Source: Spirogloea muscicola (taxonomy: Eukaryota > Streptophyta > Zygnematophyceae > Spirogloeales > Spirogloeaceae). Taken from it: 53,127 nt of DNA. The notes below the pieces were generated by a model. It did no database searches and was not told the DNA's origin. It saw only the letters and a program-made list of their open reading frames with translations. Location: the NCBI GenBank assembly GCA_009602725.1, contig WELB01000159.1:121398-174524 (forward strand). The letters are read 5' to 3'. The translations under genes were made by a program, and so were the position numbers. Below are positions 34,101 to 44,931 of this stretch, piece by piece. Within the stretch, counting starts at the first letter, position 1; every line of letters starts with the position of its first letter.

Positions 34101-35748
34101 CTTTACGGCTTGAGCATACCGCTTTTATATGCACTGCAGGTTGTGCAATGCATTGATAGATATTAATATTGGTCTTGTAAAGTCATGTTCCCTGGATGGT
34201 GCAGATACTGAGTATCTCGCTTTCAGCCCCTTTGACGATCACTTTAGGTCTACTCTTTGACGACTGCTGACAACCACTGATTGGTCATTGACATGCTTTG
34301 CTCTGTTGACATGCTTTATATTGTGGACCCGACCAACATCAGCAACAATTTGTAGCTGGTGAGTACACAAAGACCTGCTTCATACGCAACAATTGTGTGT
34401 CCTGCGCAAGTTGCTAGTCTTCATGGCACTCATAAGATTCTTCTGAGCATGTGCAGTCACAGAGTGGTCAGGGGGCCTGTATGTATCACCAACTGCAGCT
34501 GGAAGTCGCCCTGGAGGCCTTATTGCCGGAGCTTGGGCTGCCATGCTTGCCATTGGTGAAGATGGTCAGCCTCCACTTCCTTGGACTTTTGTAGCTATTG
34601 AGCCTAGTCTCCGCTTCCCTCACTATTGTAGCTACTGAGCCTAGTCTCATCAATGGGCGCCAGTTAAGAACGACCTGGTCACTTATGTCGTTTCTACTTC
34701 ACCAACATGCCCAAGAGCAGCTACTTGCTCTGATAACATAGAAGGCAGTGTTCGGATGTTTACTCTGCAGGTTACATGAAAGCCACGAAACAACTCATGG
34801 AGGCTTCACGGAGAATTGCAGAAGGGTACTTTTTAATACCTCTCACCAAGCCCTCAGAAGCTTTCATCTGTAATTGAGAAGAGGCTGGAGGCATTATGCT
34901 GATGTTTGCAGGAGTTGAGAGAAATATCTTGATCTGAGCAGCTTGTAGCCATTCTAGCAGCAAAGCCTCCATCAGCCTTGCTACTGGCTTTTTCAAATGA
35001 CCAGAAGCAAGGTGACCTCAATGAACCTGGCAGGATAGAAATTATTGAAGGCCTTCAGGTGCTGGGCCGACCAGACATGACTGTGGTTGCTTTTGCATCC
35101 ATGGATGCTGACATTTTCCTGATCAACGACATGATGTCCGCAAAGGGGTGGAATCTCAATGCATTGCAGCGGCCCAGCAGGTACTTCCTTGTCGCCCCAT
35201 GCTTATGAACTCACGCATTACATTCACTGAAGAGCAGAAGGTGGCACTCGCTGGGGCTTGCATCAGAACGAGGAACAAACAACCTCACTACTGCTAAGTG
35301 CTTCTCGAAGAGGAAGACAAGCACTTACTTAGACCTCTTTGTACTTCTCTGTGGGTACAGCCTGCACATATGTGTCACCCTACAGCATGTGGATATTGTT
35401 GACGAATTTCTGGAGGACTTGACCTCATCCGTTAAAAGTGTAAGTAGAGTACCACACTTGTTCCTGTCAGTGCAAGACATTGTCTAGCATACACGTCCAG
35501 CTTCTTGCAGAGCCTCATATTGAACATTGTCAGAGCTGCTAGTGTTGCAAATCGTATTGCTGCTTTTGATTTTCAGTCACACTGTCTAGCTTCAGTACAC
35601 TACTCACTATTGATCTTCCTGTCGATAGGTGAAAGCAAGCCCCGATGCTGTTGAGGATGGCATGGCTCCTATTTATGGTGCAGCTGCAAGGATGCCACAT
35701 AGGGGTGCTGTGCGAGACCTTCTAATTGCTTACTTGGATTCATGCTAG
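31195..35748 (+). CDS. DPL1: sphingosine-1-phosphate lyase (DPL1), N-terminus incomplete
   Basis: PLP-dependent ER enzyme that splits long-chain base phosphates into a fatty aldehyde and phosphoethanolamine. Exons: about 31195-31332, 31497-31539, 31716-31761, 31915-32066, 32355-32414, 32699-32923, 33096-33237, 33403-33453, 33732-33823, 33948-34074, 34343-34358, 34457-34555, 34771-34825, 35034-35180, 35361-35439, 35629-35748, all in phase. They give about 530 residues against 544 in Arabidopsis, so only a short N-terminus is missing. A membrane helix ([18 protein letters not shown]) precedes KIPGVNAYI. Catalytic blocks are [40 protein letters not shown] and the PLP-lysine motif [13 protein letters not shown]. 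The C-terminus is [14 protein letters not shown]. One exon is only 16 bases, and the intron after 33453 begins GAG|GCAAGC. Confidence 0.95.
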
Positions 35749-36282
35749 TATGTGTGGCGCAGAATATCCTTCATCCATTCTGCCATCCCATATCCCGGGT
35801 ATCCAACCTTGAAGGTGACCTAGCTTGTTTGGGCAAGTAGACAAGAGTGTGTCTGCCGGGTGCTCAGATTTTCTACGAGCCTGGGTGTCAGACAGATACA
35901 AAAACATGACTGTGCAGACGGCCGATCGCCCTTTCAAAGCACTGGTGTCACATGTGATCAGCTTACTGTCTTCAGTATTTGGACTGCTCCATCTTGGGTG
36001 CCTAGCAATGATTTGGACTCATTTGCATGCCATGCAGCACTGTCGCCTTCAAAATGTGCTATACACTGACATCAACTGAGTCCTCAACAGTGCAGCAATT
36101 TCCAAGGGGTCCTCCAGGAGAAGAATGCCATCCATTGGGGCTGCCAAGAATTGCTGCACTTGCAATGTTGACCTTGCCATTGGAGTGTTCCAGCTTGTGG
36201 CTACTGACTCTGCATGCATCTCCCCATAGCAGGCGCCTCAATCATCCTTCAGCACTATTTTCAGGACTGGGCTCCTACATTA
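35749..36282. other. convergent spacer between DPL1 and the RRM gene
   Basis: Holds both 3' flanks. Short frames on both strands show no conserved features. No repeat or RNA gene recognised. Confidence 0.5.
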
Positions 36283-38492
36283 TCATGTGCCGCCCTTGGG
36301 GTTCGTGTCACTCTTCTTGCTCTGCATGTCAAGCAACGGTTGCAGGTCCTCGTGGTAGATGCGTAAATCAGTCATGGAAGCATCGATGAGGCGGAGCAGG
36401 GTGGCCACTTGGCGACCAACCCAGAGCCGGCCCTCAGGACTTTGCTGCACCCACTTCTGTGTTTTCAGCGTCACCTTCGGCACAGGCTCAGCGCGCCACT
36501 TTTTCCCATCCACCACCACTCTGTTTACCCTGTTACAAGATGGCAGTGCCATTGTCAGACCTCCTCATCATCACACGGCCAGTCCATCCTCCTCTCTAGG
36601 ATCTAATGCAAGTACGCCGCGTTGTGTTGCTGCGTGACCAGCATGTGCGGAGGCAGCAATTGAGGCATGTTAGCAACCGCTAGAGCATCCTTGCACGTCA
36701 CAGGAGAACATAACATGCAAACTGACAAACCAGGCAGTTGCCTGAATATGTTGAACTTAGGATGCCAACTCGAAGTGTGACACAAAAAGTTTGGTGGTTG
36801 CGCTGAGAGTGACAGCGCAGGGTTGCGCCCCCACCCAAGAAGGCAGGTATTGAAGCTCGCTGTATCTGCAAATGTGACGTCTGCAATGGTGGCAGCCCGC
36901 CACACAAAACGCTCCACGGGACCAAAAGACTCGCAAATGGCAAGTGCCCGCGAAGTGCTTGTGCGGTCAGAGATGCGACGGACGCGGATGGTGCACAGCG
37001 CCGAGCTGCCGTCCACTGCCAGCTCCAGCTCAAGGCCACCGACAACCACTTTCCCAGCGCGCATGGCACGATGAAAGGAGGCCGAATCCTGCAGGACAAT
37101 CAAGTGCAGCCGTGTTCAGGCTCTAAGAGCTTGGGCTTTAAGAGCTCAGCTTCAAGAGCTCAGCTTCAAGAGCTCAGGTCTCGATCAGGATTGGCAGGTT
37201 AAGAAGGTCAACTGCACACAAGTCCAGCTCGATTGCACTTACCAGGTGCCACAAGCAAGTATAGAGAGGCGCGAGTGGCCCACCTTGAACTCCACGACCA
37301 CGCGATTCTTGGCCTGGTTGAACCACGTACGCACGATGGCGACCTGGCCAAAGGATGAGAGTGCCTCCACAACCTTGCCTTCATCGATGTGGTGCGGCAC
37401 ATTCAGGACGGAGATGGCATATGCCGGCAGCCTGGCTTCGTTCCCGTTCTCTACATTGGACGCTGGCAGCATCGATCTCCGCCTACCCCCGCGGCCAGCT
37501 GCGCGCCATACTCCGCCGAGCTCGCTGGCGTCGGCAGGCGCATGCCCATGGCCTCGCCCTGGCAAGCGATCTGCGATCTCCAGCGGCAGGTCAAGGGCTG
37601 CAAACTCGTCATCCTCGGCGGCAGAGGTCAGCATGCTCCCTGACTGCGAGCATCGCTCCCCACTGTCAGCACCCCCACCGCCACCGTCGCCTCTGGCGCC
37701 TACGCCGGCCAGTGGCGCAACAGCGGCCAGCTGCGCAGCCCTGACGCCATCGTTCACGCGTCTGTGCATCCGAAGGTCACGGGCGCCCGGCAGCGGCTGG
37801 GAGCTACTCTCCTCGCGCCCGGCCTCTGGCGCGGCCGCCACGCCCTGCTCCCTGACCCCATTGCCATCGGCGCCACCGTCACTGCAATGATCCTCGCCTT
37901 CACTACCCCCGTGGTGGCGCTGCATGTCCTCCTCGTCCTCCTCGTCCTCCTCGTCATCGTCCTCCGCCGCGTCACTGCCATCATCCTCGTCCACAGGTAC
38001 CGCTGGGCCCTCTGCCACATCCCGAGGTTCTGCCCGCACGCCAGGTTCTGCAGCACCGAGCTCCGAGTCCGAGCAGCTCTCACCGACGGCGCCGACCTCC
38101 GCCGGCCCGGCAATGGGGGCTGCGGCGGCATTGCCGTTGTGGATCCCCGCCGCAACGTCTGGCTGGGCCGCCGAGGTGACAGCCTCCGCGCCGGTCGGCC
38201 CCGCCTCTCGTAGGGCGCACTCGGGCAGCGTGTGGGCAGCCCGGGCATGCGTGGCGGCCAAGGCGCCAGCGGCGTTGGCGTGAAGGCCTCCTCTCCTGAC
38301 CGCCGCAGGCGACGGCGGCGGCGCCGGCGACGCCTGCGCTTGCTCAGCCTCCGCCGTCCGCCAGCGCCTGGGCCAGGAGCTGCTCTTCGCTACGACCGCC
38401 GGTGCGGAGGACGACGCCGCGCCGCCGCGGGACCTGGCGGCCGCAGCGCAGAGGGCGCCGGCTCTCGTCGCCGCTGCGGCGGTTNATCGCAT
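36283..38492 (-). CDS. tandem-RRM RNA-binding protein with long acidic/Ala-rich N-terminus
   Basis: Three minus-strand exons (38492-37284, 37088-36835, 36529-36283) join in phase to about 569 residues. The first 300 or so are low complexity: Ala/Gly/Ser-rich with an acidic block of Asp/Glu (DEDDGSDAAEDDDEEDEEDE). Two RRM-like folds follow. RRM1 has the RNP2-like AISVLNVPHHIDEGKVV and RNRVVVEFKDSASFHRAM-type strands split by an intron. RRM2 has TIRVRRISDRTSTSRAL and DVTFADTASFNTCLLG, completed by NRVVVDGKKWRAEP in the last exon. The aromatic RNP1 residues are weak, so RNA binding is uncertain. The arrangement loosely recalls the Mei2 class, but I do not assign it. The start is uncertain: the third codon after the chosen ATG contains the single N at 38485 and reads TNA, which could be a stop. 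Confidence 0.7.
37118..37178. repeat. short tandem repeat of TCAAGAGCTCAGCT units in an intron
   Basis: Four imperfect copies of a 14-base unit (variants CTCTAAGAGCTTGGGC, TTAAGAGCTCAGC, TTCAAGAGCTCAGC, TTCAAGAGCTCAGG) lie inside the first intron of the RRM gene. Each unit contains the palindrome GAGCTC or a near form. Role unknown. Confidence 0.75.
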
Positions 38493-39160
38493 TGCCGCTT
38501 GTTGGTCGAGGATACGAGGTTGCACGGGAAAGAAACTACATAGGGGTCGATGGTTGTAAAGGCCAGCTCAGAAAAGGATAGGATTAGGTTTCAAAGGAGG
38601 AAGCTGCCTTTGAGGATGGACAAGGTCCACAGGGGCCTGGAAGCGCTTAGTTACAAGGCGAAGCGAGAAACATGAAAGATGGTCACTTAGTGATGACCCC
38701 TGATAAGCAGCCGCAAGTGCGAAGGCCGGAAAGACAGGCGCGCGCTTCGCATGGATTAGAAGGCAAGGCCAAGCGAAGATAAGCTGAGCTAGTAGTGTTC
38801 AGGCGAAGCAGTAGTGCAGTGAGGAAAGAGAGAGAAGGCGCGCGGTGCGCATGAAATTGAAAGGGAGGCCAATGCTAGCCTTACAAATTTCCTGTTAACT
38901 GGGTACTGAGCTGGCTAAGGGGGACACTAATATTTCCGATTGAGCACATGAATATCTGACAAGCTATACTGAGGCGCCAAACCACCACCACGGAAGCCAT
39001 TAGCCTGGGCACTGTGAGGAAAGCGATAACCGACACCACCTCGGCTTAGCAGCCAGCAGCCGCAGGCTCTAGGTGGGAGGGGGGCTGAAGGTGTTCTGGC
39101 CTGGCCACTCTGGTTTTGGGGTTTTGGAGCTCAGGCCGCGGCCATGGCCGCCGCCGCCCC

Positions 39161-39192
<32 letters not shown>

Positions 39193-39420
39193 CCTGGGGA
39201 GCCGCTGAGCCTGCGGCCCCGCGGCGGCGGTTATTTAGAAGCCAAATTGATCTCTGAACTCGACTGAAAGCGTGAAGTGTGAAAGGCCATTATGGCGTCT
39301 CTTTTGATACTAGTCCACCTTACAAAGAGGCAGAATGGTACTAATAGTGTGGTCAGAATAACAAAACATGAAGAGATCCCATCTAATCCAGTTGGGAATT
39401 GGCGGCGGCGGCGACGGCAG
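38493..39420. other. repeat-like spacer and CpG block before the HAD gene
   Basis: Begins with a module relative (GGCCAGCTCAGAAAAGG, about 38560). Next come sequences resembling the 15.4 kb and 6.3 kb repeats: TAAGCAGCCGCAAGTG at 38703, and GGCGCGCGGTGCGCATGAAAT at 38836 against GGCGTGCGGTGCACAAGAAAT at 6333. A CpG-rich stretch with (CCG)n lies at 39130-39230 and contains an Ala-rich frame from ATG 39144 (MAAAAPAAAA). That frame could be the leader exon of the next gene, but nothing links the two. Confidence 0.45.
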
Positions 39421-40662
39421 GCGTACCGCACCATTACGGCCATCGAGATGGAGGCCAAGGAGAACATGCGCATCATGCCAGGTGTGCGGCGCCTGCGGCT
39501 GGCGATCGGCACGGCAGGCCTTTCTGGGCATCGCCCACAACGTTGTTTTCTCGCACAGCTGCCCTCCGCCCTCCGCCCTTCGCCTCAGGATCTTCCGCCA
39601 ACCCTAAACCCTGAATTATACACCCTGACTGGTTTTCACACCCCCCGCTTAGCGTGCAGGCGCGCTCGAGATCTGCCGCTTCCTGGACGGCCGCGGTCTA
39701 AGGTCAGCTCCTGCGGCCCTCGCTGCCGGAAATGCGCCAATCTCGCCCCGCGCCTAGATGCTCACCAACTTGTCTTCACTGTGGTTGCTAATTTTCCTGG
39801 GCCCCTGCTACCGTTGTGCCAACTGCCAAGCTACTCGCTTGTCTCGACCACAACTTGACGTACCAGCTCGCCTTGACGTAGCCTGCCGGGCTGCAATGCG
39901 CAGACGGGGCCTCATAACGCGCAATGTGAGCGAGTCCGTGGCCTACTTCCATTCACGGTTTGAGGTAAGGATGACTGCCCCTATCACTCGTGGGCACCCA
40001 TGGATGTGCCCCGGCACCTCTGCCAACACCAACTTAGACCCCGTCTTGCCAGCCCGTCCTTATGGCAACTGCTCCGTCCAGAGCACCAGCTCCGTGTTCA
40101 TGCAAGTCAGCCGGCTGCCCACTGTCGCCCCCACCAGTGCAGGCTGCCCCCTTCGCGCCCGCGCTGAGCCGCGAGTTCCTGCCCTACAAGCCCGACCCGG
40201 CGCCGTTGCTGCACATCTGCAATGCATGGAGCGTCCTCCCTACCGAGGTCCTCATGATTGGTGACAGCGTCAAAGACGACGTGCGTAACTTTTGCCTGAC
40301 TTCTTGGGCCCAGTAACCTCATTTCTGTGCTGTGAAACCGGCTCCTGCGAGTAGGTGTCGCTCACAGTTGACAGCATGCCACAGGCTTGTTTACAAGTTC
40401 TGTCCTGGCCATCTGATGGTACAGTGACGCTTACGCTTCCTCTGTGGCCCAGATTGTTTGCGGGCGGCGGGCAGGCGCATCGACCTGCCACCTGGACTCA
40501 TCGTGCCAATTTCCTGCAGAGGCTGCCGACCCGAAGCGGCGGGCGACCCCCTCCCAGGAGGCTAATCAAGAGCATGAGCCTGACTTCAGGATTGCATCGC
40601 TGACGCAGCTCCAGGAACTGCTTGAGACTCACTTTGACCTCCCCCCACCTCTGTCGAGCTAG
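39421..40662 (+). CDS. HAD-superfamily hydrolase, N-terminal catalytic exon not found
   Basis: Phosphatase-like protein matching the plant family typified by At2g33255. Exons: 39421-39481 (ITAIEMEAKENMRIMPG), about 39888-39964 (RGLITRNVSESVAYFH, HAD motif II region with T), 40143-40280 (REFLPYKPDPAPLLHICN with the motif III Lys, then EVLMIGDSVKDD as motif IV) and 40453-40662 (VCGRRAGASTCHLDS to LLETHFDLPPPLSS). The last three junctions agree in phase. The nucleophile motif I (DxDGT) should precede the first exon, but I cannot find it anywhere between 38493 and 39421 on this strand. The gene is therefore either broken, misassembled near the single N at 38485, or has a distant first exon. A telo-box lies in the intron after 39481. 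Confidence 0.8.
39600..39612 (+). promoter_or_regulatory. telo-box (AACCCTAAACCCT)
   Basis: Nearly two plant-type telomere units inside an intron-length interval of the HAD gene, next to a GC-rich stretch. It could belong to an alternative promoter. Plant telo-boxes are AAACCCTAA; function here is inference. Confidence 0.5.
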
Positions 40663-41193
40663 CCATCACACTGCACTTTTCAGGATGGCACTATATGGAG
40701 CTCGCCTCCAGTCCAAGCATGGACTGCGAGGGGGGCTCACCTATATCTACTTCAGACAGTGCTGCACGCAGCACCAAAGACCGGTGTCAAATCGCTAGAG
40801 ATGAAGCGGAAGCATTTGTTATTGGAACAGCTCCACTGTGAAGATAGTAGCATGTCTTCTCTGGCAGCAGGCGCCTTAGTCCCTGGGTGCCCTTTGACGA
40901 ACTCGACGTTTGGTCCTACCATGTGTGGCTAGCGTGCATAACCATATGGTTGCTTTGCGAACATGGCAGAGATTGAGAGCCGAATATCCTTCATCTGACT
41001 AAGGGCATCTTGCAGTCTTGAAGAGGTCCTTTGACCTGTTAGCTAGCAAGGCAGTTAACACTGAGGTAATGTAAATACATAGATAGGTGAGGTGGGGTTC
41101 TTGGCAAGGAAAGGCTTCAAGGTGAAAAGCTGGGCAGGTCACTAACTCTGCAGCCATGTGCAGTGAGGACCTTGGAAGCTAACTGTCGCCTGA
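40663..41193. other. convergent spacer between HAD and kinase genes
   Basis: Contains the 3' flanks of both genes. AT-balanced and CpG-poor, with no recognised gene or repeat. Confidence 0.5.
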
Positions 41194-44100
41194 TCAGAAG
41201 CCTGCCCACCCCGCTGGTTGGCTGGTCTTTGGAGGCGCCTTCTTGGCCTTCTCCCAGTTGGTGCTGGCGTTACCAACGCCGCCTTCGCCGGTGCTGCTCG
41301 GTGGCGGCCCAATGGCAGTGAACGCACTTGTGAGGCTTGCACCAAAATTTAGTGAATTGGCGCCGGCAGCCTTGAGAGCTCGCGAGGCGGGGGTGGCGCC
41401 ACTCTGCGCTGCAGGGGCGAGCAGCTCAAAGCCGATGCTGCTGGCAAAAGGGTCCATCAAAGAAGTGGGCGTGACTTGTGGATCAGCGGTGCTGGTGACG
41501 GCCTCCGTAGCATCTTGGCCAAAGGGTTGCCAGCTGGGAGACGTCGGTGAATGAGGAGTCCCGCCAGAAGCCCAGACTGGAGGTGGCAGTGGTGGCGACC
41601 TTGTTGGTCTGCGAGCACCTGCTGGGCTGGATGGAACAATCCTTACAGCCGAAGATCCGACCTATCAAACGGATTGAAGGCAGGCAATGGCCTTGAGTAA
41701 TATGCTCTTTCAGCATGCTCTGCTTGCCCTCTGATGGTACTGTACGCAGAGCTTGGTGAAATGCCAAGTTAAGGGACTACGTAAGTGCTTACTAGAGTGA
41801 GGCTGTGACTGAGGCTCCGCACAAGCTTGCAAAGTAGAAGGGAAGGTGAAGGACGACAAAGCAGATAGGAAGAGCAATATCAGCCATTCGCTTTAGATTG
41901 GTGGAACTCAACACCCACCTTGCTGAGCGCCCCAGCCGACTTGCCGTCCAGCAACCCTCCTCGATCTTCTAAGGCAAGTCTGAGCTCCTGGATCTCCTGC
42001 TCCTGCGCTTGCACTTTCCTCTCCAATCTCTCGCACTTTACCAGGAGCTCTGAATGCTCCGCGCGGGTCCTCTTTAGGATGTCTTCAATTTCTGTTGCAG
42101 AATGCCACTGCGCACTTCCTGGACAGCCGGTGCCAGACTTGCTCGGCTCCGCCTGCTTGTAGTCAACATATAAGGGCTTTGCCTCTTCCAGGGTGGCCAC
42201 AAAGACATTCCCAACAATCTGCTGAGGCGCCACATCAAGCGAGTTGACCCGCCTGTGGTCTCTTGGCGCAGGCTTTGCAAGGTCAGGCGACTTTGACTGC
42301 GATCGTTGATCTCTTCTGTCCGGTGATGTTTGGACGATGCCATTGACTCTCCTGCCACTTTGAGGTATATCATCCTTCTTCTCCTCAACAATCACCTTGC
42401 CGTCCAGCATCATGCTGTAGCCTTCTACCTCTTTCGTTGCCCGGTTTACAACGGCCCCTGTTGCTTTCTTCAGCTGAGTAGCCACACCCAAACCTTTGTG
42501 CGGCGACCTGTTTGCCTGACTGGTTCGAGGCAGTACCGGTAAAGGAGGGCTTCGTCGGACATGCTCGTGCTCTGTATTTGGACTGACACCATTTGCATGA
42601 GGTCCAGCGGCAGCATTGTCCTCAAGACCTTGGCTCTGCGCGTATGGCGTTAACCAGAACGCCCCCTTGCCTCCACTTCTTGCAGACTTCACACTGCCAT
42701 TGTCGCTCTGGTTCGAGGAATCCAGTATGGTTGGCATTGTGGATGCGACCTTCGAAGCTGCACAACATAGAAATGGTGTACCAAGATCTGCTTGATTTTA
42801 ATATTTGTGCTAGGCAGTAACGAGCTGCACAGATCTGCATTTCAGAAAATGCTGAACTCACTCACTAGCTTCTGCCATGATATATGCACATCGTTGGCGA
42901 GGTCACCTGAAGGTGAACCTGAGGGTGTGGCTAAATCGGGATGGGCTCTCCTCTTGTCCAAAGGGAGTAGCTCGTTGGCCCGGTGCCAAACCTGAGGCAG
43001 TTGAGAACCCCAGACGAGCACGGCAATATAAGAAGAGTATGAAGCAGCATACATCGAGGCATGTGAGCTCGATGATGCCTTATCTTCATAAGCTGAAGAT
43101 AAGGCATCATTGCTCATGGCAAACCATATTGAGGTAACTTTGCCTCAGATTTGGATGGCAATCTCTCCCAATAAATAAGACTTGACAACATTCAAGTAAG
43201 CCCCAGGTAAAGCTCGTGCAATTGTTCACCAGATAAGCCTTTAGGAAGTTACCAGCGTAATATTGGGGCGAGCGTCTGGGCTGCTGTTGAGCATGTCTTT
43301 GATTAGGGCTATTAAGGAAGGACTATAAGAAGGCGAGTCTGGGATCTGATAGTTGCCATTCAAGATCTGCAGCTTGGACTCGCCGTCAAAGCACGACTTG
43401 AAGTAGGCCAACCTGTACAGGAGGCAACCAAGTGCCTGCAATTTGCAAATTGAAGCATGAGGTTGCGTATCTGCACTGGCTAAAACACACCTGTCATGGA
43501 TTGTCCATTTACTACGTACGACGAGCACGGCGAGCACTCCCTTCTCATCCTCAAGTGCCATATGTCAATAGACAAACCTGCGTGACTGCCATTGCAACAT
43601 CTCACTGGTATGCTCAAAGGAGTTGACCCAACAGCAACGTGCTAAGAGAGCATCAATAACTTACCCAAATGTCCACCTTCTCATTGATGAAGTCTCGACG
43701 ATAAAGGTCCCACAGCTGCGAGCCAAAGTGCGACTTAGAGGACTTGTAAGCCAAGCGAGGCGTATGCCTTGGGCTGCTTATGAAGATGTCACAGGGCTGT
43801 TATGCGTCGGTGACCCTTTACAGCTGGAATCGGTGTAAAGAGAGACTTACTTCAGGAGCACGGTAAGCAGGTGTCGTATGCTTTCTAATAATATCCTCCT
43901 CCGCTCCCATCTCCTCAGCCCTGTCAAAGCGCTTGTGGGTGATACTCGTGCTGCCAAAATCGCATAATTTCCATGTGCTGTTACCAGAGAGCAGCACATT
44001 CTCGGCCTTCAAGTCCCTGCAGCACAAGCAATCAACCACCCAATGAGCTCTGACACATATCAACTGGTGGAGCAAGGACACCCAGCTGGCTTGCAGCGTT

Positions 44101-44738
44101 GCACGGTCAGAGCAACTGAACGCAAGCTGGGTGTGTCCTTTGGAAGTTGGGCAGACCCATCACGAGTTGTTCAAGCTATCTGCTGCTGAGCTAGCGCGCT
44201 CAGTGGGGAGTGCTGTCAAAAGCGAGCTGAACAATGTAGGATACAAGGCAAGGCGAGGACACCACCTGTGAGCGATGGGCGGCGACTGAGAGTGCATCGC
44301 ACAGACGGCGTTGCAGACGTCTCGGAAGATGAGGAGGACCTGCGGCTCCTCGAACAGGCGGGCGCCCCTGGCCTCCATGACGTTCACCAGCATCTTGTCG
44401 CAGAACTCCATAGCCAGAAGGCAGTCGGTGCCGCGCTCGCCGGCGTCGGCGTAGGCGTGCGCGGCCAGCGCGACGACGTTGGGGTGGCCCTGGAGGCCCA
44501 GCAGAATGCCGACCTCCCGGCGGGCCAGCGCCAGGGTCTCGGCGTCGCCGCACACGATCTGCTTGAGCGCGTAGCCGGCGCCGGTGGCGGCGCACCGCGC
44601 GGCGTAGACGAAGGAGAAACCGCCCTGCGCGATGACGCTGCGGACCTGGAGCCGCAGGCCGCCGACGTCGACGGTCCGGCCCTCCAAGCTGGCGCCGCCG
44701 GCGACGTCGCGCGGCGCCAGGTTCTTGAGGCGCCACAT
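41194..44738 (-). CDS. NAK-family (AAK1/GAK/BIKE-like) serine/threonine kinase
   Basis: Kinase of the family that regulates clathrin adaptors. Minus-strand exons: 44738-44266, 44016-43851, 43715-43665, 43435-43253, 42991-42907, 42757-41919, all in phase (about 599 codons), then a C-terminal segment ending at 41194. It starts MWRLKNLAPRD as in plant members. The kinase shows a Gly-rich loop IAQGGFSFVYAA, the catalytic Lys in YALKQIVCGD, the HRDLKAENVLL catalytic loop, CDFGST, and the family-specific HTTPAYRAPE and DIWALGCLLYRLAYFKS. The tail has a coiled coil (IEDILKRTRAEHSELLVKCE). The final exon holds WQPFG and SLMDPFASS, resembling adaptor- or EH-binding peptides. The join between 41919 and the last exon could not be phased, so an exon may be missing. 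The gene diverges from the RME-8 fragment with 193 bases between starts. Confidence 0.93.
43072..43110 (-). repeat. perfect 17-base inverted repeat in a kinase intron
   Basis: ATGATGCCTTATCTTCA at 43072-43088 is followed by a 5-base loop TAAGC and its exact reverse complement at 43094-43110. It lies in the intron between kinase exons 43253-43435 and 42907-42991 and would form a 17-bp stem in the pre-mRNA. Confidence 0.97.
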
Positions 44739-44931
44739 GGCGGCGAGGCCCTTTGACAATCGTCACGCGAGGGTTCAAAGCGAAGTCCCAGCGTGCTTGC
44801 CAAGGCCGTTTTTTGGTCGTCGCCACCGGCCTGTGGCTTGCTTCTTACAAGACCTGGAAGCGAGCGGCAGGAGCCGAGCGACGAGCGGGGGCTAGGACCC
44901 TGCGGCGCCGGCCGCGCGGGATCACCGCGCC
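44739..44931. promoter_or_regulatory. compact bidirectional promoter, kinase / RME-8 fragment
   Basis: Only 193 bases separate two divergent start codons. The interval sits in a CpG-rich island that covers both first exons. No TATA box is evident. It is presumably an island-type shared promoter. Confidence 0.6.

Noticed and set aside
37246-38543. Several plus-strand frames of over 100 codons opposite the RRM gene
   Set aside because: GC-rich antisense shadows of the acidic N-terminal exon.
43072-43110. Rho-independent terminator or CRISPR-like repeat
   Set aside because: The genome is eukaryotic and the hairpin sits in an intron with no T-tract or repeat array.
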